NCBI GenBank assembly: GCA_014529385.2
Contig: CM043948.1
Location: 25,356,451-25,420,450 of the forward strand
Origin: Adiantum capillus-veneris
Taxonomy: Eukaryota; Streptophyta; Polypodiopsida; Polypodiales; Pteridaceae
Reading direction: 5' to 3'
DNA length: 64,000 nt
The notes under the pieces are model-generated. The model was given only the letters and a program-made list of their open reading frames with translations, had not been told where the DNA came from and ran no database searches. The translations under genes were made by a program, and so were the position numbers. This document shows positions 1-11,336 of this stretch, in pieces (within the stretch, counting starts at the first letter, position 1; every line of letters begins with the position of its first letter).

Positions 1-84
1 CATGAAGTCCAAGATTCCTATGACACTGGCTCGTGTACTGGTCCTATAGCCTCCCGTGTATGAAAATCAAGTAGAAAGCAGGGA
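1..84. repeat. 84-bp direct repeat, copy 1 (partner at 19547-19630)
   Basis: These 84 bases recur at 19547-19630 in the same orientation with only a few mismatches. Homology stops after GCAGGGA in both copies, so it must extend leftwards, here out of the window. At the partner site the sequence lies just downstream of a minus-strand gene. The left neighbour of this window may therefore carry a second copy of that gene's 3' flank. Confidence 0.85.
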
Positions 85-886
85 CATTCTAAAAACTTGT
101 TGGACTAGTCCCCTTATTGCTTCTTTCTATGGAGATGTGCCTAATAAGAGGTGTAGGTAAATTAGGCCAATAGAGAAAGAAGCAAGTTTTTCTCGCTTAT
201 TGAGATTTTCTCTTCTCCCTTATGTTGACAACCCCTCGAGTTCTTTTTTGCTTATGGCATTGAATGTGGTGCCACACTCTTGTGGATAGAGTCCATAATC
301 GTAGAGCAGAACAACTAAGGAAGTTGCCACTGTCAGAGGTTATCGTGTATGGACACTCATCAAAGGCTTTTTGCTACACTTGTGGCATGCTAGCTCATGG
401 ATAGTAAACCTCTTGTTTCTCTTGCATGATAGGAACCTTCAAACCATATCATATGAATGCTACCAGAGAGGCACCATGTTTGGGCTGTGGATACACATGG
501 GCTGGCAGGTTGGATTATGTTAGATTTCAGTAGTGTACTACATCATACTAGAACACACCTAGGTGCACATTGTAGGCAAGGCTTGCGAAAAATGTGTTTC
601 CTAACGGAAGAATATAAGGGCACACTTAAAACTCTTCTAGTTTTAGGTTGTTGTTGGTAATTACACTAAAATTTGTTAAATTTTTTGTGTTTTCTTATGG
701 TAAGCTCGAAACCTAGCATGGATTTTGCAATTTTAGCCAATTAGAAATGCACCAAACCCACCCTGGTTTTTGGTGAACTCTGGTTGCAAGACAAAATGTG
801 ATAGCATGTCTGCTCGTCATCATCTCTCGCATGTAGAAAACTAGAGTAGCAAACATCAAATTCCATGTCCAAAACAAGTCATCCTA

Positions 887-935
<49 letters not shown>

Positions 936-1044
936 GTCAAAAACAATCCCAAGGAACCTCTCAGATCTACCGACGTGTTGGCGAAGAGGGTAGGATCTGA
1001 GGAGGCCTCAAATATCCAGTGACGAGTCTTGAACTCAAGACTTG
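85..1044. other. Non-coding stretch
   Basis: I see no supported gene. Bases 99-127 match 14337-14366, upstream of the ISG12-like gene, so this belongs to the same duplicated flank, separated from its pseudogene by about 0.9 kb of extra sequence. A CA microsatellite lies near the right end. Confidence 0.5.
889..933 (+). repeat. (CA)n microsatellite
   Basis: About 22 uninterrupted AC/CA units. Confidence 0.97.
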
Positions 1045-1713
1045 TTGAAAAAGAGAGAGCGAGTACTTTACTCGTGCACCCCAGCTGACGCGCACTACTG
1101 ACTAACTCCTTGACAGAAGAAGAAGACGAAGAGGAGAGAATTTAAGGATTTGTGCTTAGGGGGAAGAGGAACAGCAATGGAGAATTTCACAAAATACTGC
1201 AGAATGACTTCGAAGGCAGCTCTGCCATGACTTACCACGGTGGCAGGCTGTGTTCACAGGACACCAACAATGTGGACTTGCAAAGGGGGAAGTGCGATCA
1301 ACGAATTCCTTGTAGTTGGATGGGAAACTAAGGTGGTCAACCACCAGGGAGATAGAATCAAGTACTCTGTAGTTGCTGACAATGTGGTGTTCAGATACCA
1401 TATTGCGAAGCAAATCTTGTCGATGGTCTTTCCCTATAGAAGATGGAAGACGACGATGGGAGAATAGGAGGCACTAGACTCTCAGGTTGCTGCTAGAGAA
1501 TCATTTGACCTACAAATACGTCTCCATGACAATGCAACGCACCACATTACAGTGAACAATGACTGGCACCTCAGTCACCTTCGTGAGTATCTTAATCTCA
1601 AATATACCTTGTCGAAGCAATTTCTCTTTTTAATCAATGAAAAGGTTGTTCGCTCCAGAAAAGAGAAGAGCTTTCTGTGTGAGAACGTTCCATTTTTGCG
1701 ATATATTTTGTAA
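1045..1713 (+). pseudogene. Decayed sibling of the ISG12-like gene with a different body
   Basis: The 5' flank (ACTTTACTCG, then AAGAAGAAGA and GGATTTGTGCTTAG) and the first 17 codons match the gene at 14492. The start is ATG at 1177, encoding MENFTKYCRMTSKAALP. A TGA at 1228 replaces the Trp codon of the intact copy, and a TAG lies at 1465. Otherwise the same frame stays open to a TAA at 1711-1713. The body does not resemble ISG12. Its last 75 or so residues (around HHITVNNDWHLSHLREYL and FLFLINEKVV) loosely recall a ubiquitin-like fold, which is only an impression. Two stops in about 179 codons suggest a recently dead gene, or a spliced gene whose introns I cannot see. Confidence 0.55.
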
Positions 1714-3168
1714 AAGCTTGTCACTGATAGGGATTTTGCTCCTATTAATACATACGGTATTTTGAATCTCGTTTCTGTGCATACTTGTTTATTCTCAACT
1801 TGTTCAAATTTTTGATTGAAATGTGCAATTTCTTTGATGTGGAGTACACATACTTTCAATGTTGGTGTCCTTCAATGCTTTGTCGTATGATTTGCCAGAT
1901 TTTGAAGCGGACCTTGGTATTCTTCTTCTGTTGCTCTTGTCTCTTGCGTGGATCTGTGTAGAGATGAAATTAGTGGGGAATCTGGCAGAGGTGTGTGATT
2001 GGCATGGTTTAATTCTTTGAGATCTCCAAAACTGTGTCGCATGGTGGTTAAATCATCTGGATTCGATGGTTGGGGAGGCTCTTAGGTGTCTGGAGCGGGT
2101 TGGGACGTTGGGTTATCCACTTGTTGTTGAGGATATGGATTTAAAGCCGTAGATTCTACATGGGGTTCTGGCTGTGGATTTTTTGCGGTGTGAGTGGCTG
2201 TGATGGTATTGTTCTACGTAGTGCCAGTCTGCTCGTGTGAATCGTCTATGTGGTGTAAGATATGAGTGCGTGCACGTTTGTGCTCGAGAGCATCTTTTAG
2301 AATGTGCAAACAAGAAATGAAATTCAAGTTGTGAGTTTTGACTTATATAGTACTAAATTTTAAAAAAACCTTAAAAAATCAATAATATTAATAAAATAAA
2401 ATAAAAACTCAAAAATTGGTGAAATTTGACCCATGGAACTACTGATTGGGGCGTCAACAAATCACGTGGCATTATAATGTATGTTTACTATAGAAGTGCT
2501 TAGTGTCAGAAATTTATTGGTTTTTCACCCAACGGTTGCCATTTCGTTGCCTTGTCTCCAACCATCGTCGAAATCAATCTTTTGCACTAGAAGCATGATA
2601 TTATTGTGATCGTCTCACGCTAACCACTTTCTCTATTTTGCATTTCAAACTTCTTTGGACTCTAGTCTTCTTTCTTTCTCTCCTCGCGCTAAAACTCTGT
2701 AGAACCAATTGAACATTTAGTGTAGGGAATTACTCTTTTTCCTCCCACCTCCAAGCCATGTATTTTTAAAATACACTGTTTTTGCTTGATAGTGCTAGCG
2801 CTCCATTCCTTGGCTACTCCAGATGCCCAATGAACCGAATGTGTCGAGAAAAAATGAACTATTAGAAAAAAGAATGTGCTACAAAAATAATAAAACTTTA
2901 CTTTAAACACTGATGTTTTTTTACTGCAAAGACAAAGTATTCAACCCACCATGTAATGTGTTATGTGCGTCTCTCCTCAGGCATCCACCATTTGCGTTGT
3001 GAAACTATTGATTACAAACTTTAAAGTGGATATCTCAGCACAGGTTAGCTTTACCTTTTCAAGCAAATGAAAAATATCATCTACAAATTGCCACACATGA
3101 TCACGTTTAATTCATAGGGCTGCTTCGTTACCCTTGTAGGTGGTAATGTCACACACCTTTTTCCACAA
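1714..3168. other. Non-coding stretch
   Basis: AT-rich intergenic sequence. Short ORFs on both strands show no family signature. I see no repeat termini or RNA gene. Confidence 0.5.
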
Positions 3169-5236
3169 TTAAAACTCGTTGGGACTTTGGGAGTCAGAAT
3201 AGTCTGAAAGCATATGCCTAGATTTACTACCACCCAAACATATTTTATTAAAACGACCCCGTGTACTTCTAGATGCCTTCCTGTCCTTTGATAACTCTAC
3301 TGCACCCCCATGTAGGCCAATACTTGATAGGAATAGATTCGAGTTCTCTGATACACTCTTTCCTTCTTTCTGCAGGCTCCATATTCCAAGCATAATTAAT
3401 ATGGAGTATAAGCAACTTGTCACGAATTCGTAGACAGGCATGAAGAGTGCACACATGCACACTTATTAGAGGAATCGATAGAATAGGATCCTAATTTGGA
3501 TCGTCCATGCCTGGATTAGGAGGTACACTTTGGTTACAACTGAGGATACCTTGAAACCATTGTTGTAGTGCTTTACCCATTGTTTGTGTAGTGGGCATAC
3601 CTTTCACAGAGTTGACTACAGCTTTGCCACCCTTATCCTTACCGCCCTTTGACTTGCTGACCTTTGAACCCTTGCCCTCAGTTCCTAAAGAGACTTTATT
3701 GTGGCAACAATAAATACACGGAAAGAGGATCATTGCACCTTCCTTGCACCCTAACATATACTTGAGAGTTTTCAAGTCTCCTGTCAACTACCACTCCACT
3801 TGGAACGTACCCAAACCTGAAAGCTGCAATCGTTGTCCTTCTTGTTATTGCCGAATGACATCAACGATTGGGGTGTGATTAAAATACCATTTGAGGGACT
3901 CATGTGTCTCGTGTGGAAGATGAAAAACTGTCAGCCACCAAATATTCTTCTCGGACTGAACACCTAAACATGTGTTTTCCTTCTTGTTGGCATTTAGCTC
4001 AACATCGACGCCCACTAAAGCTCTGTTCATAAGCGTAACGCTTACCCTTTTGAGTCGTTGACCTTTGACAATCTGGCACTCATCAAGCTTCATCACAAAT
4101 ATGACTTTTCCATCACACTCTTCTTGTGTCAAGCCATAAAATCTAATCATTTACTCTTAAAGCTTCAACAAGTCAACATAGGCATTATTGAACTCGTTGT
4201 AACAGAAGGATTTGCTCTCTTCTAATGGCAGGGCATCCTCTACATATTGAAATCCACCCAATAAGCTTGCAACATCATTATAGGTGCACCTTTTCGGAAC
4301 GCTGACACTATAACCTTTTGCTCTGTGACCTAGTGTTACAAGTCTATACAAAGCTTCGTAGGCCTTGAAACTTATTCCTGCGCTGTCACACACCTCCATC
4401 ATCACCTAATGCGACACAATGCTCTTTCGCTCACTAAAATACTCCTAGCATAAACATTAGCAATGCTAGGATTGGATGGATCATCCAATAGCTCCACCGA
4501 CTCCTTTGATTTGATGATATGTTCCAGTAGAGTATGTCCAGTCGTTTGAGCATATCGATCCCCATCATCATCCGAGCCAAGTTCCTGCATATTGAAATGA
4601 TACTACAACAACCTGCAAAAAATGTAAGAAATTAGAAGCTTGCATTTGTATTCCTACCGAGTTTGACGGATATGTTTCTTTCGAGCTCCATTGCTTGAAG
4701 ATAGCATAGACATCGCATGTCTCTTACGCTTGTGAATGTGGTAGCCCAATGGGATGTGTGTGAGATGATCGATTCGCCGACGCATATTACGCACAATGTG
4801 TTGTATCTGAACATAATTGTCTAGACAGTGCTCTTGCTCCATTTTTTGATGCTCTGCTTTTTTAACAAGCTTTGGCATCTTGTCGTTTAGCTGCTTCGTC
4901 TTCTCATTGTCTTCCTCTCTGACTTGCTAAATGTCTTTCACATACTTCTCTTGCAATGATGAATAGGCAACACAGAGATGTTTTTTTGCTTCCCTTTCAT
5001 TGACAAAAGTTAAATCTAATCTCTAGCAGTAGCCAAACAATCCGTCTCTCCCATCTCCAATAAAACTCAGTAGCTCAGTGATATTATGAAAAGGTGGTGA
5101 TGCATTGGTCATTGGATCGCCACGGTAAATATTGCCATCAACCCATAAATTGATTGCCTTGCACCCAAGGTTTTGTAGCTGATCTCTAGCATTGAGATTA
5201 GATGTGCCAAGTCGCACAATAGCGTACTCCCGCTGT
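3169..5236 (-). pseudogene. Transposon-like multi-exon gene remnant
   Basis: Reading leftwards from 5236, the minus strand carries a run of mostly collinear coding blocks: 5236-5023, 4998-4654, 4590-4402, 4405-4157, 4150-3845, 3787-3491 and 3460-3269. They are separated by single stops or frame changes. A good acceptor (CTGATTTACAG) precedes the first block. A donor-like CTCG/GTAGGA with an acceptor TTTTTTGCAG separates the blocks around 4650-4600. A late block has GDLKTLKYMLGCKEGAMILF followed by CIYC, and then LHACLRIRDKLLILHI. Together these recall an uncharacterised, transposon-associated family common in invertebrates (GDxKxL...PCxxC, then LHxFLRIxD). That link comes from memory and is weak. 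Copia element 1 sits 28 bp upstream of the first block, apparently in an intron. The gene is probably non-functional. Confidence 0.45.
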
Positions 5237-5263
5237 AAATCAGTGTTTAATCGATATTGTTTT

Positions 5264-5587
5264 TGTTGAGATGTCGAGCTCTACATCTTGAGCTGGCATC
5301 CACTACGGGTCTTGGCCGCTTATGGCATTTACTCACTGGCGCGTTAGGTGACCGACACGGAGGATCTCTGCCAGTGATTCTACAGCTGGACTACACTTAT
5401 AGTGCCAGCCTAGTACGCTTCTAGCGAGTTCACACTTAGTGACCGCATGTACATATGTGCTACTTTTCAGATTTAGCACTAAGTCATTTTGTACTCTCTT
5501 TTCTTATCCAAGAAGAAGAAGAAGCTTTCCATCTCTGTGTGCTTTGTGCTTGTCTTGTGTAGCTCTCTTGCATCCTCTTTCTTTACA
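5264..5587 (+). repeat. 5' LTR of copia 1
   Basis: 324 bp, TG...CA ends, matching 10125-10448. The GAAGAAGAAGAAG tract near its 3' end is shared by both copies. Confidence 0.97.
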
Positions 5588-5599
5588 TGGTATCAGAGC
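5588..5599 (+). other. Primer-binding site of copia 1
   Basis: TGGTATCAGAGC directly abuts the 5' LTR. This is the standard complement of the plant initiator-Met tRNA 3' end. Confidence 0.95.
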
Positions 5600-5821
5600 C
5601 TGGTGCAGGCAAGAGAGGCTAAGAGAGCAAGAGCATCACAATCTCTTCGTTCGCAATCCAAAGTGCAGTATACAGAGATTTACTGTACAAGTACAATGGT
5701 TGTATGTACGCTTGATTGTGGACACTCGTTGAGTGTAGAAAGCGTTACGGTACCACGATAGCAGGTTCAACAGATTTGCAGGTTTTTGCAAATTGCAGCT
5801 ATTTTGTCTTAGTGCTTCAAG

Positions 5822-6690
5822 ATGTCTGACGGTTTCAGTCAGATTGTCACTGAGAATCTTGAGAAAAATAACTACCCTGCATGGAGGTTCAGAATAACAA
5901 ATTTCCTAAAAGGAAAAGGTTATTGGGACTATGTAGAAGGAGACAATGAAAAGGAACCAGAGATTCCCGAAGAAAATGCTACAGCAGAACAAAGAAAAGC
6001 TTTGAGGGACTGGCAACAAGGCTAGAGCAAAGTGATGTATTGGCTTTCTATAAGCATCACAGATGGCATGATGGGCTATCTACAAGATGCTGAAACCCCC
6101 GCCATTGCATGGAAAAACTTAGGCAGAGTGTTCGAGGTGAACACCAAGGCCAGGAAGGTTCAACTAAAGTCAAAGCTAAATCAGGTTAAGAGGAACAACC
6201 TCTCCATCAATGATTATGCCTTGAAGATCAAGAGTATCATTGAGGCTCTTGGATCTATTAAAGTCTCAGTGGAAGACGATGACATTGTCCGTGCATGCTT
6301 GGATGGTTTAGGAGATGAGTATGTACATTTCAGGTCTTCCATGAATACAAGAGACGACATCCCCGTGTTCCAAGATTTGATTTCTATGCTTATTCTTGAG
6401 GAGAAGAACCTTGGTCTTGACACATCTTCTTCTCGTGCAGAAATAGGTCTGAACAGACCTTCTATTCTAACTCCAACAGAGGTAGAGGTCGTGGTCGAGG
6501 CCCAAGTGGTTGCAGGGGCCAATTTCGAGAAGGTCAATCAAATCAAAACAATACAGGTGGCAGGGGAAACCGGTCTCAAGGCAGGGGGAGTCAAAGAGGT
6601 CGTGGTGCAGGATCAAGCAGGAAGCAACATACTGCAGATAGCAGAGAATGTTGGAAAAAAGTCACATGTCACGTGACTGTCCAAAGGGAA
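5822..6690 (+). pseudogene. gag: copia 1 gag
   Basis: Starts MSDGFSQIVTENLEKNNYPAW, the usual copia Gag N-terminus (a DUF4219-type start, then a UBN2-like domain). The frame is stopped by TAG at 6023 and continues open to about 6470, where it leaves the Gag pattern, implying a frameshift. The zinc knuckle near 6645-6690 is damaged: the second half reads HMSRDCPKGK in another frame, while the first half has lost its normal Cys spacing. In an active element it would form the virus-like particle. Here it cannot yield a full product. Confidence 0.88.
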
Positions 6691-8062
6691 AAGCAAGTGG
6701 AAAGAGAGAACATGGCAACTATGCATCTACTAGCAGAGATGCAGATGACAGCAGAAGCGAGCGCATGTTTGTTATGCAGCATGTAATGAATACAATGACT
6801 GCAGAGAATTCCACCCAAGATGATGTTTGGTATGTGGATTCAGGTGCCTCTAATCACATGACGTCTCGTGGAGAGTGATTTAGAGATATGCGCAAACCAG
6901 ATGTGTCAGGCTATGTGCGGACAGGAGATGACACAGCTCACCCCATTGCTCATGTAGGGGACATACCTCTAAATACAAAGAATGGGAAATCAAAGTACGT
7001 AGCAGATGTACTTCATGTCCCAAACATTACAAAGAATCTTGTTTCTGTTGGACAAATGGTTGAGCAGGGTTTGCAGGTTCGCTTCAATCCGAATGGCTGT
7101 TATGTAGAAGATTTCCAGAATGGCTGTAAGCTGATCATAGAGGGCAAATGTGTGGGCAGAATGTTTACGTTGAATGTAGACATGTCTGAGGTAAAAGCTG
7201 CATTGTTTGCATAGGGCACAGGTGTTGTGGCTGATGTTGACATTTGGCACAACCGCATTGGCCATGTCAATGAGCAGAGATTGCGCAGCATGCAATCAAA
7301 AACAGATTGTAAAATATTTGCCCCAAGGTGGATGGTATGCATAAAGTGTGTGCAGCATGCCAGTTTGGAAAACAGTCAAAGGGCTCATTTCCACATGAGC
7401 GCAATGTATGTAAAAAGCCACTTGAGGTGGTGCACACAGATGTTTGGGGTCCAACCGATACTGCAAGTATACATGGTTGTAGGTATTATGTCTCTTTCAT
7501 TGATGACCATACAAGGAAAGTATGGGTCTACTTCATGCATAACAAAAGTGAAGTGTTTGGTCACTTTCAGGACGTCAAAGTCATGATTGAGAAGGAGACA
7601 GATATACAAATCAATACATTGAGGTCAAATGGAGGGGGACAGTACTTCTCCAACGATTTTTCAGATTTTCTGCGAATGCATGGTTTACGCAGGCAGTTTA
7701 CATGCATATATACTCCACAACAGAATGGGGTCGCAGAAAGGGAAAACAGGCACATTGTAGAGGTTGCACGTGCATTGATGAATGGGAAGAACATGCCTCA
7801 TCATTTCTGGGATGAAGCTGTAAATACAGCTATGTACATTATGAATAGGACACCTACAGCTGCGGTGCATGATGTGACACCTGAGAAAAAGTTTACAGGT
7901 ACAAAGCCTGATTCGGCACACTTGAAAGTGTTTGGCTGCATAGCTTACGTGCATGTACCAGATGAGTTGCGTAGGAAATTGGATCCTAAAGCAGAGAAAT
8001 GTATTCTTGTGGGATATTCCCTTGAACAAAAGGGGTACAGGTGCTACAATCCTACTACATGA
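6691..8062 (+). pseudogene. pol: copia 1 protease and integrase
   Basis: The aspartic protease motif WYVDSGASNHM lies at about 6828-6862, followed by TGA (6876) and TAG (7212). The integrase zinc-binding entry reads VDIWHNRIGH, with CAACQFGK one frame away after 7325. The integrase core carries VVHTDVWGP, then RSNGGGQYFS (the usual D of SDxGGEY is N here, and E is Q) and YTPQQNGVAERENR. TGA at 8060 ends this block, but the frame continues after it. Altered catalytic residues and stops make it inactive. Confidence 0.9.
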
Positions 8063-10152
8063 GAATTACGAGTGAGCAGAGATGTAGTATTCGATGAGAT
8101 GAGCAGTTGGTACAGTAATGCACATGGCACTATTGGGGCTGATGTAAAAGATGATGTGGTTGTACAAAATGTGAGGCCACAGTCACAGGTTTTGAGTGGA
8201 CCACAAGAGTCCTCTTCTCGTGGCTCTATTGAGAAGCCACGGAATGGTAGACTACGTACGCAGGTCACTCCACTAGCAGGTACAGAGAATGTATCACGTA
8301 AAGGGAAGGAAAAGGTTGATGAACCTCCCTTTATGGCTGATGCATCATCAGGTTTTTCACATGTAGACATGGATTCAGATGGTTCTGAACAAAGTCTTGA
8401 TGAGGAATTTGGAATTCCGGCTGTCAGGACACCTGGTGTAAGGAAAGTACAAGAAGATGCTACAAGGCAAAGGAGTGACCCAGGACCGCGCAGATCTAAC
8501 AGAGTCAGAAATCCAGTTTAGAAATTGACTTATGATGGGTATCTAGCGCATCACCAAGCCTACATGGCTAAGGTGATACAGGATGTGGAGCCCACATGTT
8601 TTGAGGATGTAGTTGGAAATGTGCATTGGGATGATGCAATGAATGAAGAGATGGCTGCATTGGAAGCAAACGACACATGGGAGTTGGTGCCATTGCCAAG
8701 TGGCAAGAAAGCTATTGGCTGTAAATGGGTGTATAAAACCAAGCATAAGGCTGATGGTAACATTGAGCGTCACAAGGCAAGGCTGGTCGCAAAGGGTTAT
8801 GCACAGACGTATGGCATAGACTACGAGGAGACCTTTGCTCCAGTGGCAAAGATGACGACTGTGAGAGCTGTCATAGCAGTGGCTGCATCTAGAGGATGGA
8901 TTATGCATCAAATGGATGTAAAGAATGCCTTCTTGAATGGTGAGTTGCAAGAGGAAGTGTATATGGATCAGCCACCTGGTTATGTTGATCCAGGTTACCT
9001 AGATTATGTATGCAGGCTTCTCAAAGCTTTGTATGGTTTGAAGCAGGGCTCTAGAGCATGGTATGACAGGATTGCCACGCATCTTGTCAGTATTGGTTTT
9101 AGGAGAGCTCATGCTGATCATTCACTCTATGTACGTGAGAGTGATATGGGGATTGTGGTCATTACCATATATGTGGATGACCTTATTATTGTGGGTGACA
9201 ATGCTATGGAGATTGACCATGTGAAGGGTCTTCTCAAACAAGAATTTGAAATGAAAGATTTGGGCGAGTTGTGCTACTTTCTTGGCATTGAGGTGATCAG
9301 GACTCCAGAGGGTGTATGGCACAGAGACAGTATGCTTTGGACATGTTGTCAAAGTATGGTATGGCTGATTGTAAGCCAATTTCTATTCCCTTGGTTGTGA
9401 ATGCAAAGCTGAGTGCAGAGAAGGGTGATGTTGTTGAGGATGTCAAGATGTACAGGAAGATTGTGGGTAGTCTAATCTACTTAACTATCACGAGGCCAGA
9501 CTTGAGCTACATAGTAGGCTTGGAGAGTCAGTTCATGCAACTTCCGAGGAAGCCACATTTGGATGGAGTACGACGCACACTTCGGTATGTGCAAGGGACT
9601 CTTGACTACGCATTGTTCTATGCAGCAGATGCGCCCTTAGCATTGTGTGGGTATACAAATGCAGATTGGGCAGGTATCATTGTTGATAGGAGATCTACGA
9701 GTGGCTTCATGTTCTCTTTTGGGAGTGTTGTTGTTACCTAGAGCAACAAAAAGCAGCCTATGGTTGCTTTATCGAGCACAGAGGCCGAGTACAGAGGTGC
9801 AACAGTTGCGGCGTGTGAGGTAGATTGGCTACGCACATTACTTGAGGACTTGGGAGTGCAGGTGGACCAGCAGATTGTCATCCATTGTGACAACCTCAGC
9901 AGCATGCAGTTGGCTAGGAACCCAGTGTTCCATGCCAGGACCAAGCACATAGAGGTCCATTACCACTACGTTCGAGAGCGAGTGTTGGCGGGCGACATCG
10001 ACTTGGTCTACGTCAGCACAGAGGAGCAGATAGCGGATATCTTTACCAAGGCCCTCGGAGCTGAGAAGCTTCGACGTTTTCGAACTATGCTTGGACTCTG
10101 CGACATGCAGAGCTCAAGGGGGAGTGTTGAGATGTCGAGCTCTACATCTTGA
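8063..10152 (+). pseudogene. pol: copia 1 reverse transcriptase and RNase H
   Basis: The RT begins after a hydrophilic linker and a TAG at 8519. It shows WELVPLPSGKKAIGCKWVYK, KARLVAKGYAQ, MDVKNAFLNGEL and the catalytic YVDDLII. A frameshift near 9318 moves reading to the frame ending with RNase H: TNADWAG, then TAG at 9739 where a Trp is expected, then LSSTEAEYRG and HARTKHIEVHYHYVRE. The YVDD box is intact and the lesions are elsewhere. The frame ends inside the 3' LTR. Confidence 0.93.
10111..10124 (+). other. Polypurine tract of copia 1
   Basis: AGCTCAAGGGGGAG lies directly before the 3' LTR, the standard plus-strand primer position. Confidence 0.9.
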
Positions 10153-10448
10153 GCTGGCATCCACTACGGGTCTTGGCCGCATACGGAATTTACTCACTGG
10201 CGCGTTAGGTGACCGACATGGAGGATCTTTGCCAGTGATTCTATAGCTGGACTACACTTATAGTGTCAGCCTAGTATGCTTCTAGCGAGTTCACACTTAG
10301 TGACCGCATGTACATATGTGCTACTTTTCAGCTTTAGCACTAAGTCATTTTGTACTCTCTTTTCTTATCCAAGAAGAAGAAGAAGCTTTCCATCTATGTG
10401 TGCTTTGTGCTTGTCTTGTGTAGCTCTCTTGCATCCTCTTTCTTTACA
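10125..10448 (+). repeat. 3' LTR of copia 1
   Basis: 324 bp, same ends as the 5' LTR, about 10 substitutions and no indels. Followed directly by the GTTTT target duplication. Confidence 0.97.
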
Positions 10449-10453
10449 GTTTT

Positions 10454-11282
10454 AACTTGTTAGTAATGTTTTGCAGTGGTAGGGGATTGAATGACATTTG
10501 TGTTAGTTAATCAAGCAAATTAGAGAGAATGTGTAATGGTGACTGTACAAGTAGGTGAAGGTTGCTATGGAGGATAGAAGTGGAGAGTACATAGAGATAG
10601 GAGAAAATGATTATGTTGTGGAGGGAAGAAAGAGAGGGAGTGCAGCTCAATCTCCTTTGAATTTGAATTGTTGATCATGAGTGTAGAGAGAGAAATGCTG
10701 CTGAACACAGAGGTAATGGAGTTTTTCATTGCTCTCAGTTCGAGTTGGAGTGGGAGAAGCATGAGAGAGAGAGAGGGAGGGAGGGAGGGAGAGAGAGAGA
10801 GACAATAAAGGAAGAGAGAGTGGGAGAGAAGGCAGATCTGCAACCTTGGAGGATCTGCACTCTGTCAGAAAGAGGCAGCCAAGAATGTTCCTTAATGATT
10901 GGGAGGGGAAGTGACAAGAGAGAAAAGGGGGGAAAACAAAGAGAGAGAGTTGGTTCACGTTTTAGAGAGAGAATGCAATGAGTGTGTGAAAAATCTACTT
11001 CTTTGGCAGGGGGCAAAGTGCCTCTTTTAATGAGTTCTAAGTGAGAGAATGTTTTATATGGTAGAGAGAGAAGATGCGTGGGAGAAGGAAATTTTAAAAT
11101 TCATTTACCCACCTCTCTTTTGGGTTACTAAATAGACTATTTTCAATTTCAAAATATGAAAATGGATTTCTTTAAAATCTCAGCATAGGCCTTTTTGCCC
11201 TCTCTTTTAGGATTGGTCAAACTTGGCTTAAGCTTTAAGCATTCCCTTAAACTGCCAAATCCTATACCCCATTCACTTCCTA
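10454..11282. other. Non-coding stretch, GA-rich
   Basis: Dominated by GAGA-rich simple sequence, densest at 10763-10802. Serine/leucine-rich ORFs on the minus strand are by-products of this composition. If the minus-strand gene at 3.2-5.2 kb had further upstream exons they should be here, but I recognise none. Confidence 0.5.
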
Positions 11283-11283
11283 A

Positions 11284-11336
11284 TGGCTTAGTGGTAAGGC
11301 ATTGGGTTAGAAAGCCCGAGGTGGTGAGTTTCAACT
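11284..11336 (+). other. tRNA-like head (box A and B) of repeat copy 1
   Basis: TGGCTTAGTGG fits the Pol III A box. GAGTTTCAACT, 42 bases further on, is a degraded B box. The region between can form a GGG/CCC anticodon-like stem. T-stem pairing is poor, so this is a tRNA-derived SINE-type head or tRNA fossil, not a working tRNA. Confidence 0.5.

Larger units (their letters stand above)
5264..10448 (+). mobile_element. Ty1/copia retrotransposon 1, complete but inactive
   Basis: The two LTRs are both 324 bp and begin TGTTGAG and end TTTACA. GTTTT is duplicated at 5259-5263 and 10449-10453. A perfect tRNA-iMet primer site, a polypurine tract, and gag-protease-integrase-RT-RNase H in copia order are all present. 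I count about 10 differences between the LTRs (roughly 3%), so the insertion is not recent. At least six in-frame stops and three or more frameshifts disable the polyprotein. Confidence 0.97.

Noticed and set aside
10565-11016. Ser/Leu-rich minus-strand ORFs
   Set aside because: Produced by the GA-rich simple sequence; no domain and several overlapping frames are equally open.
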